A program made the position numbers and the translations under genes. 64,000 nucleotides of DNA from Polynucleobacter sp. AP-Kaivos-20-H2 (lineage in GTDB: Bacteria > Pseudomonadota > Gammaproteobacteria > Burkholderiales > Burkholderiaceae), in assembly GCF_018882215.1 (NCBI RefSeq), contig NZ_JACVOX010000003.1, positions 307,896-371,895 of the forward strand, given 5' to 3'. Shown piece after piece: positions 1-9,622 of this stretch. Under the pieces are notes generated by a model, which was not told where the DNA came from, searched no databases, and was given only the letters and a program-made list of their open reading frames with translations. How positions within the stretch are numbered: position 1 is the stretch's first letter; each line of letters starts with the position of its first letter.

Positions 1-1212
1 TTAAATTTTCTTAGCAACTAGCGCAATGAGTTGACGTGCAAGCTGAAGCTTTTCTGCTTTAGCAATTTTTTTGCTGCCACTGGTGTCAATCACGAGCAGC
101 TGATTGAGGTCGCTGCCGAATGTATCGGGACCAATGTTGCCAACAATCATTGGGATACCTTTGCGCTGGCGCTTCTCATCGGCATGCTTTTCTAGATCAG
201 TTGACTCTGCTGCAAAGCCGACGCAATAGGGGTATGGCTTGCCACCTTTAATTTTCACTGTCTTAGCAACATCAAGCAGAATGTCTGGGTTAGCTGAAAA
301 CTCTAGATGAGGTGCTTGATTACCTTGGCGCTTCATTTTTTCTTTGGCAGGCTTAGTAATGCCCCAGTCAGCAACGGCGGCGACTGCAAAGAAAATATCA
401 CAGTCAGCTGCGTTCAGGGTGGCCGCATGCATTTCTTTGGCGCTAACGACATTGGTGCGGGTAATTTGTCCGGTAGCTTCAAGTGGGGTACTGAGATCAC
501 ATGGCCCAGCAATTAAATGGACTTGAGCGCCAGCCTCAACCGCAGCCCTTGCAATTGCAAAGCCCATCTTGCCTGAGCTGTGATTGGTGATGCCGCGCAC
601 AGGATCTATTGCCTCGAATGTGGGACCTGCAGTAATCAATACTTTTTTGCTTGGCAATGATTTTTTCTGAAAGAAGGCAATAACTTGCTCAGTGATTTCG
701 GCGGGCTCGAGCATTCTGCCCATGCCCACTTCGCCACAAGCTTGGAAGCCGCTGGCAGGCCCAAGAAGGGTAACGCCATCGTCTGCAAGTCGTTTGACGC
801 TTCTTTGGGTAGCCGCATGCTCCCACATCTGCTTGTTCATGGCCGGCGTGAGTAATAGGGGGCAATCTCGTGCAAGGCATAAGGTAGTCAATAAGTCATC
901 AGCTAAGCCCAGAGAAAGCTTGGCCATGAGATCTGCACTTGCTGGCGCAATCAGAATGGCATCTGCAGAACGCGATAACTCAATGTGCGCCATATTGTTT
1001 GGAATGGTGCTATCCCATTGACTTAAATAAACCGGATTACCTGTGAGGGCTTGCATGGTTACAGGGGTCACAAATTGCTGTGCCGCCTCGGTCATCACTA
1101 CTTGTACGGATGCGCCTTCTTGCATGAGTTGACGTGCAAGCTCAGGGGCTTTATAGGCCGCTATTCCACCAGAGATTCCGAGAACGATCTTCTTATTAAT
1201 AAGTGATTGCAT
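1..1212 (-). CDS. coaBC: Bifunctional phosphopantothenoylcysteine decarboxylase/synthetase
   Basis: CoaBC makes 4'-phosphopantetheine for coenzyme A: the CoaB half joins phosphopantothenate to cysteine using CTP and the flavin-dependent CoaC half decarboxylates the product. The 403-residue protein is full length. The CoaC domain spans about residues 1-185, with SGGIAAYK (14-21), the active-site His76 in AHIELSR, PAMN (123-126) and Cys159 in ACGEVGMGRM. The CoaB domain follows, with ITAGPTFEAIDPVRGITNHS near 191-210. The stop codon lies at the very edge of the window, so the gene is complete. It is the last gene of a ribF-ileS-lspA-coaBC string and starts 9 bp after lspA, so it is probably co-transcribed. 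Confidence 0.97.
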   Translation of the reverse strand: MQSLINKKIVLGISGGIAAYKAPELARQLMQEGASVQVVMTEAAQQFVTPVTMQALTGNPVYLSQWDSTIPNNMAHIELSRSADAILIAPASADLMAKLSLGLADDLLTTLCLARDCPLLLTPAMNKQMWEHAATQRSVKRLADDGVTLLGPASGFQACGEVGMGRMLEPAEITEQVIAFFQKKSLPSKKVLITAGPTFEAIDPVRGITNHSSGKMGFAIARAAVEAGAQVHLIAGPCDLSTPLEATGQITRTNVVSAKEMHAATLNAADCDIFFAVAAVADWGITKPAKEKMKRQGNQAPHLEFSANPDILLDVAKTVKIKGGKPYPYCVGFAAESTDLEKHADEKRQRKGIPMIVGNIGPDTFGSDLNQLLVIDTSGSKKIAKAEKLQLARQLIALVAKKI

Positions 1213-1221
1213 GGCGCCAGC

Positions 1222-1713
1222 TTAATGGGATTGGGCAGATTTGCCAAATGACTTGCGTAATTCACCCCAAATAACGAGGGCAGCACCGATGCAGATGGCG
1301 CTATCGGCCACATTAAATGCGGGCCAATGCCAATTGCCATAATGTAAGTCAATAAAGTCGACTACAGCACCATACATCACGCGATCTAAGACATTTCCAA
1401 GTGCGCCACCCAGAATGAAGCTCATGGCTATGCAGAGTAGCTTATCGCTTTGGTTTTTATATAGCATCCAAATAATGTAAATGGATGCTACTAGCCCAAG
1501 AATGGTGAAGAACCAGCGCTGCCAACCAGAGCCTTGCGCCAGAAATGAAAACGCTGCACCTGGATTAAAGAGGAGCAACCAGTTCATAAAAGGCAAAACG
1601 GGTTCAGGCACACCCATTTGCAAATTACTGAGCGCCGACCACTTGCTAAGTTGATCTAGCAATAACACGACGACTGCAATTGCGAGATAACGAGGTAGGG
1701 CAAGACTTTTCAT
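1222..1713 (-). CDS. lspA: Lipoprotein signal peptidase (signal peptidase II)
   Basis: This inner-membrane aspartyl protease cleaves the signal peptide of prolipoproteins after lipid attachment. The protein has four hydrophobic segments and the two family aspartates, in VVDFID (Asp119) and FNVADSAI (Asp137). I chose the ATG at 1713, which gives 163 residues, close to the usual family length. A TTG at 1728 that overlaps the ileS stop codon would add five residues. It lies between ileS and coaBC on the same strand. The order ribF-ileS-lspA is the same as in E. coli, but the fkpB-ispH genes that follow there are found separately here at 10352-11743. Confidence 0.96.
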   Translation of the reverse strand: MKSLALPRYLAIAVVVLLLDQLSKWSALSNLQMGVPEPVLPFMNWLLLFNPGAAFSFLAQGSGWQRWFFTILGLVASIYIIWMLYKNQSDKLLCIAMSFILGGALGNVLDRVMYGAVVDFIDLHYGNWHWPAFNVADSAICIGAALVIWGELRKSFGKSAQSH

Positions 1714-1724
1714 ATGGCTGCCAC

Positions 1725-4586
1725 TCAAGCAAAGAGGCGGTGATCACCATCACCAAACAAGTTGCTAATACAGCGACCACATAATTCTGGATGGTCGGCA
1801 TTGCTTCCTACATCTTTGGTGTGATGCCAGCAGCGACCACATTTTTTATATTGGCTACTGCGCACCAAAACTTCTAACCCCTCATTACTGAGTTCAATAT
1901 TGGCGCTAGAGGTGATGGTTACAAAGCGTAAATCATCTTCTAATGAGTGGAGGATGGCGAAATCAACATCACCGACTTTGATCGTAAGTTCAGCTTGCAG
2001 CGATGAGCCTACATTGCCTGCTTCGCGCTCAATCTCAATTGCTTTAGTCACTTCAGAACGAATTTCACGAATACGATTCCATTTAGCCAGCAATTCCTCA
2101 GCATGAGCAATCTCAGGGAACTTGCCAAACTCTTCCATAAAGATCGATTCTGCAGGCTTGCTGCCTGAGCCATGGGGGAAGTCTTTCCAGGCTTCCTCTG
2201 CGGTGAAGGAGAGGAATGGTGATAGCCACTTTAAGAGGTTTTGGGTGATATGGAATAGGGCGTTCTGAGCAGCACGGCGGTCAGGAGAGTCTGGTGAGCT
2301 CGTGTAAAGACGATCCTTCAGAATATCCAAATAGAAACCACCCAAGTCCTCAGAGCAGAAAGACAGCATGCGAGCTACTGCTGGTTGGAATTCATATGCC
2401 TTGTAATGCGCCTCAGTATCACTCTGCAATTGATTAGCAAGAGCAACTGCGTAGCGATCAATCTCAAGCCACTGCTCAGCAGGCATCGTGTGCTTGCTAG
2501 GATCAAAATCTGATAGGTTGGCTAGCAAGAAGCGCAAAGTATTACGAATACGACGATAGCTCTCGGTAACGCGTTTGAGAATCTCGTCTGAGATCGTCAT
2601 TTCACCTGAGTAGTCGGTAGAGGCAACCCAGAGGCGAATGATCTCAGCACCGAGTTTGTCGGCAACTTGTTGGGGCGCAATCACATTGCCTACGGATTTA
2701 CTCATCTTGCGGCCTTGACCATCGACGGTAAAGCCATGCGTAAGGAGTGCCTTGTATGGCGGCTTGCCATCAAGCATGGCGCCAGTCAGCAATGAGGAAT
2801 GGAACCAACCGCGGTGCTGGTCTGATCCCTCTAGATATAGATCTGCCAAACGACCGTTGGGGGTTTCTGCGTCAGCAGTTAATAACTCGTTACGGTGTGA
2901 TCCACGAATGACATGCCAATGGGTTGTGCCAGAGTCGAACCAAACATCTAAGGTGTCGCGGTTCTTCTCATACTGGGCAGCTTCTTCGCCCAGTAGCTCG
3001 GCAACTTCCAATTTTTGCCAGGCTTCAATACCTTCTTTTTCTACACGCTTAGCGATTTCTTCGAGTAGTTCAACGGTGCGTGGATGTGGCTCACCACTTT
3101 CCTTGTGTACAAAGAACGCCATTGGAACGCCCCATTGGCGCTGACGTGACAAAGTCCAGTCAGGACGATTGGCAATCATGCTGTTAAGACGTTGTTTGCC
3201 CCATGCCGGAAAGAACTCAGTGTTATCGATACCCGCTAATGCAGTCTCACGCAAGCTTGCTTTGCCATCGGACGGTTTCTTATCCATGCTGGCAAACCAT
3301 TGTGAGGTTGCGCGATAAATAATAGGCGACTTGTGACGCCAGCAATGCATGTATGAGTGAGTGTAAGTTTTATCGCGTAACAAGCTGCCTGCTTCGCGCA
3401 TCGCTTCAACAATCTTGGGATTTGCTTTCCAGATGTATTCATTGGCGAAGAGTGGTAACCATGAGGCGTAAACACCATTACCCATCACTGGATTGAGAAT
3501 GTCTTTATCGGCAAGCTTATTGGCTTTGCAGGATTTAAAGTCTTCCTCACCATAGGCGGGCGCTGAGTGAACAATGCCGGTACCCGTATCGAGCGTTACG
3601 TACTCTGCGGGATATATTGGTGAGAGTCGTTTATAGCCTTCGTGCAATGGCGCTAGCGGATGCCAGAAAGAAATGTTTTCCAATTGAGCACCTTGGCAAG
3701 TGGCAATCACTTCACCTTCTAGACCATAGTCCTGCAAGCAAATCTCAACCCGGTCCTTTGCCAGAATTAATAACTTATCGCCAACATCTACTAAAGCGTA
3801 AGTAAGTTCTGGGTGGACATTCATTGCTTGGTTAGCAGGAATGGTCCAAGGGGTTGTTGTCCAGATGACAATTTGACCTGGTTTATTTGGTAGTTCGGCA
3901 AGTCCAAATGCTTTTGCTAGTTGTGGGCGCTGTGCATCATCAAAGGCAAAGCCAACATCCACCGTTGGGTCAGTTTTGTCCTGGTATTCCACTTCGGCTT
4001 CAGCAAGTGCAGAACCGCAATCAAAACACCAGTTCACTGGTTTTAATCCACGGAAGACATATCCTTTTTCCCAGATTTTCCCAAGGGCGCGAATTTCATC
4101 AGCCTCATTGCGAAAGCTCATAGTGAGGTAGGGGTTATTCCAATCACCTAATACACCTAAGCGTTCGAAATCTTTCTTCTGTTTTTCCACTTGAACATGC
4201 GCATAGGCACGCGCTTTAGATTGCACTTCAGCAGTTGGTAGGTTCTTGCCAAATTCTTTTTCAATCTGAATTTCAATCGGCATGCCATGACAATCCCAGC
4301 CGGGTACATAAACAGAGTCAAAGCCCATAAGCCAGCGTGATTTGACGATCATGTCTTTCAAAATCTTGTTTACTGCGTGTCCGATATGAATATCGCCATT
4401 TGCATAAGGAGGGCCATCATGCAGAATGAATTTTGGTTGATTGGCATGGGCCGCACGAATCTTTTCGTAGAGCTTGTTTTTTTGCCAGCCAGCCACCCAT
4501 TGTGATTCGCGCTTAGCTAGATCTCCTCGCATTGGGAAAGAAGTGTCTAGTAGATTGACGGGATAAGAGTTTTCTTTTTCAGACAT
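1725..4586 (-). CDS. ileS: Isoleucyl-tRNA synthetase
   Basis: IleRS charges tRNA-Ile with isoleucine and edits valine. The 953-residue protein shows the class I signature HIGH at 67-70 ([15 protein letters not shown]), KMSKS near 625 and a C-terminal zinc-binding pair of Cys motifs (CGRCWHH and CGRC). The reading frame extends about 30 codons upstream into ribF. I chose the ATG at 4586 (MSEKENSYP) because it matches the usual N-terminus and overlaps the ribF stop by only 8 bp, a normal coupling arrangement. One of its substrates, tRNA-Ile(CAU), is encoded in this window at 48748-49045 and is interrupted by an intron. Confidence 0.98.
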   Translation of the reverse strand: MSEKENSYPVNLLDTSFPMRGDLAKRESQWVAGWQKNKLYEKIRAAHANQPKFILHDGPPYANGDIHIGHAVNKILKDMIVKSRWLMGFDSVYVPGWDCHGMPIEIQIEKEFGKNLPTAEVQSKARAYAHVQVEKQKKDFERLGVLGDWNNPYLTMSFRNEADEIRALGKIWEKGYVFRGLKPVNWCFDCGSALAEAEVEYQDKTDPTVDVGFAFDDAQRPQLAKAFGLAELPNKPGQIVIWTTTPWTIPANQAMNVHPELTYALVDVGDKLLILAKDRVEICLQDYGLEGEVIATCQGAQLENISFWHPLAPLHEGYKRLSPIYPAEYVTLDTGTGIVHSAPAYGEEDFKSCKANKLADKDILNPVMGNGVYASWLPLFANEYIWKANPKIVEAMREAGSLLRDKTYTHSYMHCWRHKSPIIYRATSQWFASMDKKPSDGKASLRETALAGIDNTEFFPAWGKQRLNSMIANRPDWTLSRQRQWGVPMAFFVHKESGEPHPRTVELLEEIAKRVEKEGIEAWQKLEVAELLGEEAAQYEKNRDTLDVWFDSGTTHWHVIRGSHRNELLTADAETPNGRLADLYLEGSDQHRGWFHSSLLTGAMLDGKPPYKALLTHGFTVDGQGRKMSKSVGNVIAPQQVADKLGAEIIRLWVASTDYSGEMTISDEILKRVTESYRRIRNTLRFLLANLSDFDPSKHTMPAEQWLEIDRYAVALANQLQSDTEAHYKAYEFQPAVARMLSFCSEDLGGFYLDILKDRLYTSSPDSPDRRAAQNALFHITQNLLKWLSPFLSFTAEEAWKDFPHGSGSKPAESIFMEEFGKFPEIAHAEELLAKWNRIREIRSEVTKAIEIEREAGNVGSSLQAELTIKVGDVDFAILHSLEDDLRFVTITSSANIELSNEGLEVLVRSSQYKKCGRCWHHTKDVGSNADHPELCGRCISNLFGDGDHRLFA

Positions 4587-5529
4587 AAGCTTTTTTCTGG
4601 AAATAATTTCTGGCATGCGTTGCATCTGCTGCAATCGCTTTTGTAAGGGTTTCGAGGTCTGGGTACTTCGCCTCATCGCGGATTTTTTCTAATAGTTCTA
4701 CGGTAATAATTTTTCCGTAAACATCCGCGTTGTAATCAAAAATATGAGTCTCAAGTAAAACTCTGCCTTCATCCTCTACTGTTGGCCTTACGCCTAAGCT
4801 GGCTACCGCAGGCAAAGGCTTATCACTCAAGCCTAAAACTTGTGCAGTGAAGATTCCGGTCGTTGCCGGTTTGCGATGGTGGAGATGATTGGCAACTGCT
4901 AAATTCAAAGTGGGGAACCCAAGTTGACGTCCTAGCTTCTGACCATGAAGCACGTGTCCAGATATTCCGTAAGGACGCCCTAATAATTTTTCAGCTAACT
5001 GCATGTCACCAGAAGCTAGCGCAGTACGAAGTGCAGAACTAGAAATACGCTCACCATTTTCTTGAATGGTTTGGATGCTAGAGACTTTAAAGCCATATTT
5101 TTCACCAGCAGCTTTCAGACTGGCAAAGTTCCCTGCACGTTTTGCGCCATAACAAAAATCATCACCAATCAAAATCCATTTAGCGTTCAATCGTTTGACA
5201 ATAATTTCTGAAACAAATTCTTCGGGCGACAGTTTGGCAAAAGCAGAGTTGAAATGCTCCACAACAATGCGATCAATTCCGAGTTCAGCAAGCGCTGCTA
5301 ATTTATCGCGCAAATTGAAAATGCGGGGAGGAGCTTGTTCGGTTGAAAAGAATTCTTTTGGATGTGGCTCAAAGGTCATTACACAACTAACCAGACCTTG
5401 ATCCTTGGAGTCATCAACCAACTCCTTGAGCAGGGCGCGATGACCCCTGTGCACGCCATCGAAATTACCGATGGTTAGGGCACAAGCAGGTCCTGCAGAA
5501 AACTGGGTGGGGCCACGGAATACGTTCAC
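4579..5529 (-). CDS. ribF: Bifunctional riboflavin kinase / FAD synthetase
   Basis: RibF phosphorylates riboflavin to FMN and adenylates FMN to FAD. The 316-residue protein has the N-terminal nucleotidyltransferase signature [12 protein letters not shown] (about 19-30) and a C-terminal riboflavin kinase domain with [15 protein letters not shown] near residue 200. The start is a GTG at 5529. Its stop overlaps the ileS start by 8 bp. It is transcribed away from purN, with only about 39 bp between the two start codons; a minus-strand TATAAT at 5560-5555 is a likely -10 element. Confidence 0.97.
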   Translation of the reverse strand: MNVFRGPTQFSAGPACALTIGNFDGVHRGHRALLKELVDDSKDQGLVSCVMTFEPHPKEFFSTEQAPPRIFNLRDKLAALAELGIDRIVVEHFNSAFAKLSPEEFVSEIIVKRLNAKWILIGDDFCYGAKRAGNFASLKAAGEKYGFKVSSIQTIQENGERISSSALRTALASGDMQLAEKLLGRPYGISGHVLHGQKLGRQLGFPTLNLAVANHLHHRKPATTGIFTAQVLGLSDKPLPAVASLGVRPTVEDEGRVLLETHIFDYNADVYGKIITVELLEKIRDEAKYPDLETLTKAIAADATHARNYFQKKAYV

Positions 5530-5554
5530 AAAATCGCTTTCAGGGTAGCCATCA

Positions 5555-5562
5555 ATTATATT
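5555..5562. promoter_or_regulatory. Overlapping -10 elements for ribF (-) and purN (+)
   Basis: The AT-rich stretch holds TATAAT on the minus strand (5560-5555) and TATATT on the plus strand (5557-5562), overlapping each other. Plus-strand initiation would fall at or next to the purN ATG at 5569, giving a leaderless mRNA. Minus-strand initiation would leave a leader of about 18 nt before the ribF GTG. No convincing -35 hexamer is visible for either direction. Confidence 0.5.
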
Positions 5563-5568
5563 GTGGGC

Positions 5569-6198
5569 ATGCCTTCTATCGTCACCTTAATCTCCGGCCG
5601 CGGATCTAATTTCGAGGCTATCGTCAAAATGGCTCAAAAAGAGCAATGGCCAGTCACTTTTGCTGGGGTTATAGCGAATCACTCGGCGGCTAAGGGCCTT
5701 GATTTTGCTCGCTCGCAGGGCATTCCGGCCTTTACCATTGAACATAAAGAGCATGCAACCCGAGAATCCTTTGATGCCGCCTTAATTGCGCAGATTGATG
5801 CCTTAGGGGCTGATTTGGTGGTTCTTGCAGGCTTTATGAGAATTTTGACTCCAGGTTTTATTCGCCATTTTGAGGGTCGCTTGATCAATATCCATCCAGC
5901 CTTGTTGCCCGCCTTCCCCGGTTTACATACCCACGAGCGGGCTCTGGAGGCTGGTGTGAAGGAGCATGGTGCCACCGTGCACTTTGTGAATGAGGGTGTG
6001 GATGAGGGTCCGATTATTTGTCAGGCCTCAGTTCCAGTGCTGGAAAGTGATGATGCTGACACCTTAGCTGCCCGTGTTTTGGCTGCTGAGCATCAAATTT
6101 ACCCACGAGCCGTAAAATGGTTCCTTGATGGACGATTGCGAATAGAAGGTAATCAAGTGAAGTTACAACCCCCGGAGTCGCAATTTTTTAAATTATGA
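5569..6198 (+). CDS. purN: Phosphoribosylglycinamide formyltransferase
   Basis: PurN transfers a formyl group from 10-formyl-THF to GAR in purine synthesis. The protein (209 residues from the ATG at 5569) has the SGRGSN phosphate-binding loop near the N-terminus, the formyl-transfer motif INIHPALLPAFPG and the catalytic aspartate region VDEGPIICQ. A GTG two codons upstream (5563) is the alternative start. I prefer the ATG because a -10-like TATATT ends 6 nt before it. Its stop overlaps the rsmB start (ATGA at 6195-6198), so the two are translationally coupled. Confidence 0.96.
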   Translation: MPSIVTLISGRGSNFEAIVKMAQKEQWPVTFAGVIANHSAAKGLDFARSQGIPAFTIEHKEHATRESFDAALIAQIDALGADLVVLAGFMRILTPGFIRHFEGRLINIHPALLPAFPGLHTHERALEAGVKEHGATVHFVNEGVDEGPIICQASVPVLESDDADTLAARVLAAEHQIYPRAVKWFLDGRLRIEGNQVKLQPPESQFFKL

Positions 6199-7754
6199 GT
6201 GCAGAACGTCCACCCCGCAGATCTAGCAGCAGACTAGCCCCACACAAAAGTTACGCGACTAAATCGAAAGATCCGCTGCGTCGTCCTGAGCGTCGCAATG
6301 CTAGCGGTAATTTAATTGCGCCAGAAGGTCAAAAGAATTTTTCCAATGCGAAAGCATTGCCGCAGCATGCAATTCATCTTGAGCGTTTACTTCCCGAATT
6401 GCTGAGTTTTGAACAGCCGGCTGACCGAGTAGTCAGTCGTTATTTCAGAGAAGAAAAACAACTCGGAAATCGCGATCGTGCTTTGATTGCTGAGAGTGCG
6501 TTCGCCATTTTGCGCCGTAAAAATGAGTTCTCTCAATTTGCTTCGAGCGGCGAAGGCTCTCAGCCTAGACGCTTAGCCCTATTGGGTTTGCTGTCCGCTT
6601 TATCAGAAGGCGGATTGGGCTCTGCTAATCGTGCAGAGAGCGCTATTGCTGACTTGGCGCACGTTCTTAAGCCCGGTGAATATGAGTGGCTGCAACGTTT
6701 TGCAACGGTTGATCCTGCGGCATTAAATCCTCTCGTGCGCAACAATTTGCCAGAGTGGTTGTGGGATGCATTTGGAAAATATCCTGGTGAAGAAGCTCGA
6801 GAAGATTTAGCTAGGTCATTAATGCATCCAGCACTGTTAGATTTACGTGCGAACACCATGAAAACCAATCGCGAAGAACTGCTTGTGCAGATGAATGCAT
6901 TGGGTGGTCGCTATCAAGCAATTCCAACTCCTTATGCGCCTGATGGCGTGCGCATTATGGGCAAACCTGCTCTGCAAAATACCGCTGGTTTTAAAGCGGG
7001 TATGTTTGAAGTGCAGGATGAAGGTAGTCAGCTTTTGGCTTACTTACTCGCACCTAAACGTGGTGAGATGGTTGTTGACTTTTGCGCCGGAGCTGGCGGC
7101 AAGACTTTGGCCATTGGGGCGATCATGCGCTCTACAGGGCGTTTGTATGCTTTGGATACATCAGAGCGTCGTTTAGCGAATTTGAAGCCAAGGCAGGCGC
7201 GTAGTGGCCTTTCTAATGTGCATCCAGTGTGGATTGATAGTGAGAATGACGCCAAGATCAAACGCTTGGCCGGCAAGATTGATCGTGTCCTAGTGGATGC
7301 CCCTTGTAGTGGCATGGGTACCTTACGACGCAATCCTGACCTGAAATGGCGCCAGACCCCTACTGGAGTCTTGGAGCTCAATCAGAAGCAGATGAATATC
7401 TTGGCCTCAGCTGCACGCTTGTTAAAACCAGGCGGACGCTTGGTTTATGCCACCTGCAGCCTGTTACCCCAGGAGAATCAAGCCATTGCAGAAGATTTTC
7501 TGGCAAAACATCCTCAATTTGAGGCTGTTCCCGCAGCTGAAGTTCTTAAGCCATTGTTTCCTAAGGATAAATTACCGGTAGGTTGTAGTTCGGACAATCC
7601 TTGGTGGCAGTTATGGCCCCATATTCATGGAACGGATGGTTTCTTTGGCGCTGTATTCCAAAAGAAAGCTACTGCCCCAGTTACCAAGCTTGAAAAAGAC
7701 GATGAAAAAGAGATCAAGGTCAAAAACAAGAAGACGCCTAAAGAACTAAAATAG
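6195..7754 (+). CDS. rsmB: 16S rRNA (cytosine-5) methyltransferase, RsmB/Sun family
   Basis: This enzyme methylates a cytosine of 16S rRNA using S-adenosylmethionine. The 519-residue protein begins with a basic, Arg/Ser-rich stretch, followed by a NusB-like helical region. The catalytic domain carries the SAM loop VDFCAGAGGKT, the DAPCSGMGTLRRNPDLKWR motif and YATCSLLPQEN, with the PC and TC cysteines of RNA m5C methyltransferases. The C-terminus ends in a Lys/Glu-rich tail. It is coupled to purN by a 4-bp overlap. Assignment to RsmB rather than a sister paralogue rests on the NusB-like N-terminus. Confidence 0.9.
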   Translation: MSAERPPRRSSSRLAPHKSYATKSKDPLRRPERRNASGNLIAPEGQKNFSNAKALPQHAIHLERLLPELLSFEQPADRVVSRYFREEKQLGNRDRALIAESAFAILRRKNEFSQFASSGEGSQPRRLALLGLLSALSEGGLGSANRAESAIADLAHVLKPGEYEWLQRFATVDPAALNPLVRNNLPEWLWDAFGKYPGEEAREDLARSLMHPALLDLRANTMKTNREELLVQMNALGGRYQAIPTPYAPDGVRIMGKPALQNTAGFKAGMFEVQDEGSQLLAYLLAPKRGEMVVDFCAGAGGKTLAIGAIMRSTGRLYALDTSERRLANLKPRQARSGLSNVHPVWIDSENDAKIKRLAGKIDRVLVDAPCSGMGTLRRNPDLKWRQTPTGVLELNQKQMNILASAARLLKPGGRLVYATCSLLPQENQAIAEDFLAKHPQFEAVPAAEVLKPLFPKDKLPVGCSSDNPWWQLWPHIHGTDGFFGAVFQKKATAPVTKLEKDDEKEIKVKNKKTPKELK

Positions 7755-7782
7755 AGTTTTAGACCTCTTTAGGGATTCCCTT

Positions 7783-8976
7783 TTGAATACAGCTTCAGTT
7801 TTTGATTTGCTCCTCCATTGGTTGGCTAATGGATATTTAGATTGGTCATGGTGGAAGATAGTTGTTTTCACTTTGGTAGTGACTCACATCACAATTGCTG
7901 CGGTAACCATTTTCTTGCATCGCTGCCAGGCTCACCGAGCTTTGGATCTGCATCCCATTGTTTCTCACTTCTTCCGTTTTTGGCTTTGGCTAACAACCGG
8001 TATGGTTACCAAAGAGTGGGCGGCGATTCATCGCAAGCATCACGCTAAATGTGAAACTGTTGATGATCCTCATAGCCCACAGGTTTTGGGTATTAATACA
8101 GTGCTCTCTCGTGGCGCAGAACTCTATAAACAAGAAGCAGCCAATCAAGAGACCTTGGATAAGTTTGGTCACGGCACTCCAGATGATTGGATCGAGCACA
8201 ACATCTACTCCAAGTTTTCTTGGCAGGGCGTTGCCATCATGCTCATCATTGATGTGTTTTTATTTGGCGCGATTGGCCTAACAGTTTGGGCAGTGCAAAT
8301 GCTTTGGATTCCGATTACTGCGGCCGGCATTATTAACGGTATCGGTCACTATTGGGGCTATCGTAATTTTGATTACGAAGATGCTTCCCGAAATATTGTG
8401 CCTTGGGGTATCTTGATTGGTGGCGAAGAGCTACACAATAATCATCACACCTTTGCAACGAGCGCAAAGCTGTCAAACAAATGGTATGAGTTTGATATTG
8501 GTTGGATGTATATCCAGATCATGAGTGCAGTTGGCTTGGCTACTGTGAAGAAGACCCCACCTAAGCCGGTACTGAGTGATTTACGTCCTGCCGATCAAAA
8601 CACTTTAGAGGCCATCATTGCAAACCGCTATGAAATCATGGCTCGTTATAGCAAGACATTGCGCAACTTCTTTAGCAATGAAGTGCAACACATGCAAGTC
8701 TTGGCAACGCATTTAAGTGATGCGCGTACTTGGCTGGCTAAAGATGAAGCTCGCTTGACTGAGCAAGAGAAAGCAAAGCTTGAAGAGCTCATGGCGAGCA
8801 ATGCTCAGCTTCGCAAGATGATTGAGATGCGTCGTGATCTCCAGGCTATCTGGGGTCGCTCTAACGCCACAAAAGAGCAATTGCTCTCCCAGCTGCATGC
8901 CTGGTGTCAGCGCGCTGAAGAAAGCGGCTTAACAAGCCTACGTGAGTTTTCGTTGAGATTGCGTCGTTACGCCTAA
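7783..8976 (+). CDS. Acyl-CoA/fatty acid desaturase, integral membrane di-iron type
   Basis: The protein likely introduces a cis double bond into acyl chains in the inner membrane. The first 265 residues are hydrophobic and carry the three histidine boxes of the family: HRCQAHR, HRKHHAKC and EELHNNHH. The start is a TTG at 7783, supported by AGGGA seven bases upstream and by the absence of a better start. The final 130 or so residues are hydrophilic, Glu/Lys/Arg-rich and predicted helical, an extension beyond the catalytic core. It follows rsmB by 28 bp and ends before a strong hairpin terminator at 9022. The electron donor is not encoded nearby. Confidence 0.9.
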   Translation: MNTASVFDLLLHWLANGYLDWSWWKIVVFTLVVTHITIAAVTIFLHRCQAHRALDLHPIVSHFFRFWLWLTTGMVTKEWAAIHRKHHAKCETVDDPHSPQVLGINTVLSRGAELYKQEAANQETLDKFGHGTPDDWIEHNIYSKFSWQGVAIMLIIDVFLFGAIGLTVWAVQMLWIPITAAGIINGIGHYWGYRNFDYEDASRNIVPWGILIGGEELHNNHHTFATSAKLSNKWYEFDIGWMYIQIMSAVGLATVKKTPPKPVLSDLRPADQNTLEAIIANRYEIMARYSKTLRNFFSNEVQHMQVLATHLSDARTWLAKDEARLTEQEKAKLEELMASNAQLRKMIEMRRDLQAIWGRSNATKEQLLSQLHAWCQRAEESGLTSLREFSLRLRRYA

Positions 8977-9021
8977 AGGAAAGATTTCTAACCAAGCGCT
9001 TGGAAGAATTTTTTGGATAAT

Positions 9022-9050
9022 AAAAAACCCGCTGATGTAGCGGGTTTTTT
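9022..9050. terminator. Bidirectional hairpin terminator
   Basis: A stem AAAAAACCCGCT / AGCGGGTTTTTT with a 5-nt loop lies between the convergent desaturase gene (+) and rpmG (-). Both strands end in a T run, so it can serve both genes. Confidence 0.9.
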
Positions 9051-9068
9051 ATTTGCTGAAAGAAGTAA

Positions 9069-9236
9069 TTACTTCAGCTTTGTTTCTTTGTAAGCAACGT
9101 GCTTGCGAATGGTTGGATCGAACTTCATGATCTCCATTTTCTCAGGCTTAGTACGCTTGTTTTTTGAAGTTGTGTAGAAGTGACCAGTACCTGCTGATGA
9201 CTCTAACTTGATTTTTTCTCTGCCGCCTTTAGCCAT
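9069..9236 (-). CDS. rpmG: 50S ribosomal protein L33 (bL33)
   Basis: This 55-residue protein, [20 protein letters not shown] at its start, is a typical bL33 of the zinc-free type: the CxxC pairs of the zinc form are absent and the sequence ends in [10 protein letters not shown]. It follows rpmB by 11 bp on the same strand and forms the usual rpmB-rpmG pair. It ends just before the bidirectional terminator at 9022-9050. Confidence 0.97.
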   Translation of the reverse strand: MAKGGREKIKLESSAGTGHFYTTSKNKRTKPEKMEIMKFDPTIRKHVAYKETKLK

Positions 9237-9247
9237 TTCTGCGCTCC

Positions 9248-9481
9248 TTAAATTTCGCCACGTGCACGTAGATCAGACAACACAGCATCGATGCCGTTTT
9301 TGTCGATAACGCGCAAACCAGCATTGGTTAAGCGCAAGCTAATCCAACGGTTTTCAGATTCAACCCAGAAACGACGATTTTGCAAATTCGGCAAAAAGCG
9401 ACGCTTCGTTTTATTGTTTGCATGGGATACATTGTTGCCAACCATCGGCTTCTTCCCAGTGACTTGGCAAACTTTTGCCAT
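9248..9481 (-). CDS. rpmB: 50S ribosomal protein L28 (bL28)
   Basis: The 77-residue basic protein starts [20 protein letters not shown] and contains the bL28 core [20 protein letters not shown]. It is the first gene of rpmB-rpmG. A GGAG sequence lies about 9 nt before the ATG, and an extended -10 element is seen at 9513-9521. As in E. coli, radC lies next to the pair. Confidence 0.97.
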   Translation of the reverse strand: MAKVCQVTGKKPMVGNNVSHANNKTKRRFLPNLQNRRFWVESENRWISLRLTNAGLRVIDKNGIDAVLSDLRARGEI

Positions 9482-9512
9482 GACATAACTCCATTAATTG
9501 CGAAAAAAGAAG

Positions 9513-9521
9513 ATTGTATCA
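9513..9521 (-). promoter_or_regulatory. Extended -10 promoter of rpmB-rpmG
   Basis: On the minus strand the sequence reads TGATACAAT, an extended -10 (TG-N-TACAAT). It would start an mRNA with a leader of about 25 nt before rpmB. No good -35 hexamer is visible, which fits an extended -10 promoter. Confidence 0.5.
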
Positions 9522-9622
9522 GTCTCAGCCTATTTTCGGCTAGCCCTAAATGGCTTTGTTTGGGGGGAATTGAGCATAAAGGGGGTATCTAGGTAGAAAA
9601 TTGCCTATCAAGTTAGCATTTA

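Noticed and set aside
4587..4676. Longer ileS start within ribF
   Set aside because: The extra 30 residues are rich in Arg/Gln and do not resemble IleRS; the start at 4586 fits the family and overlaps the ribF stop by 8 bp.
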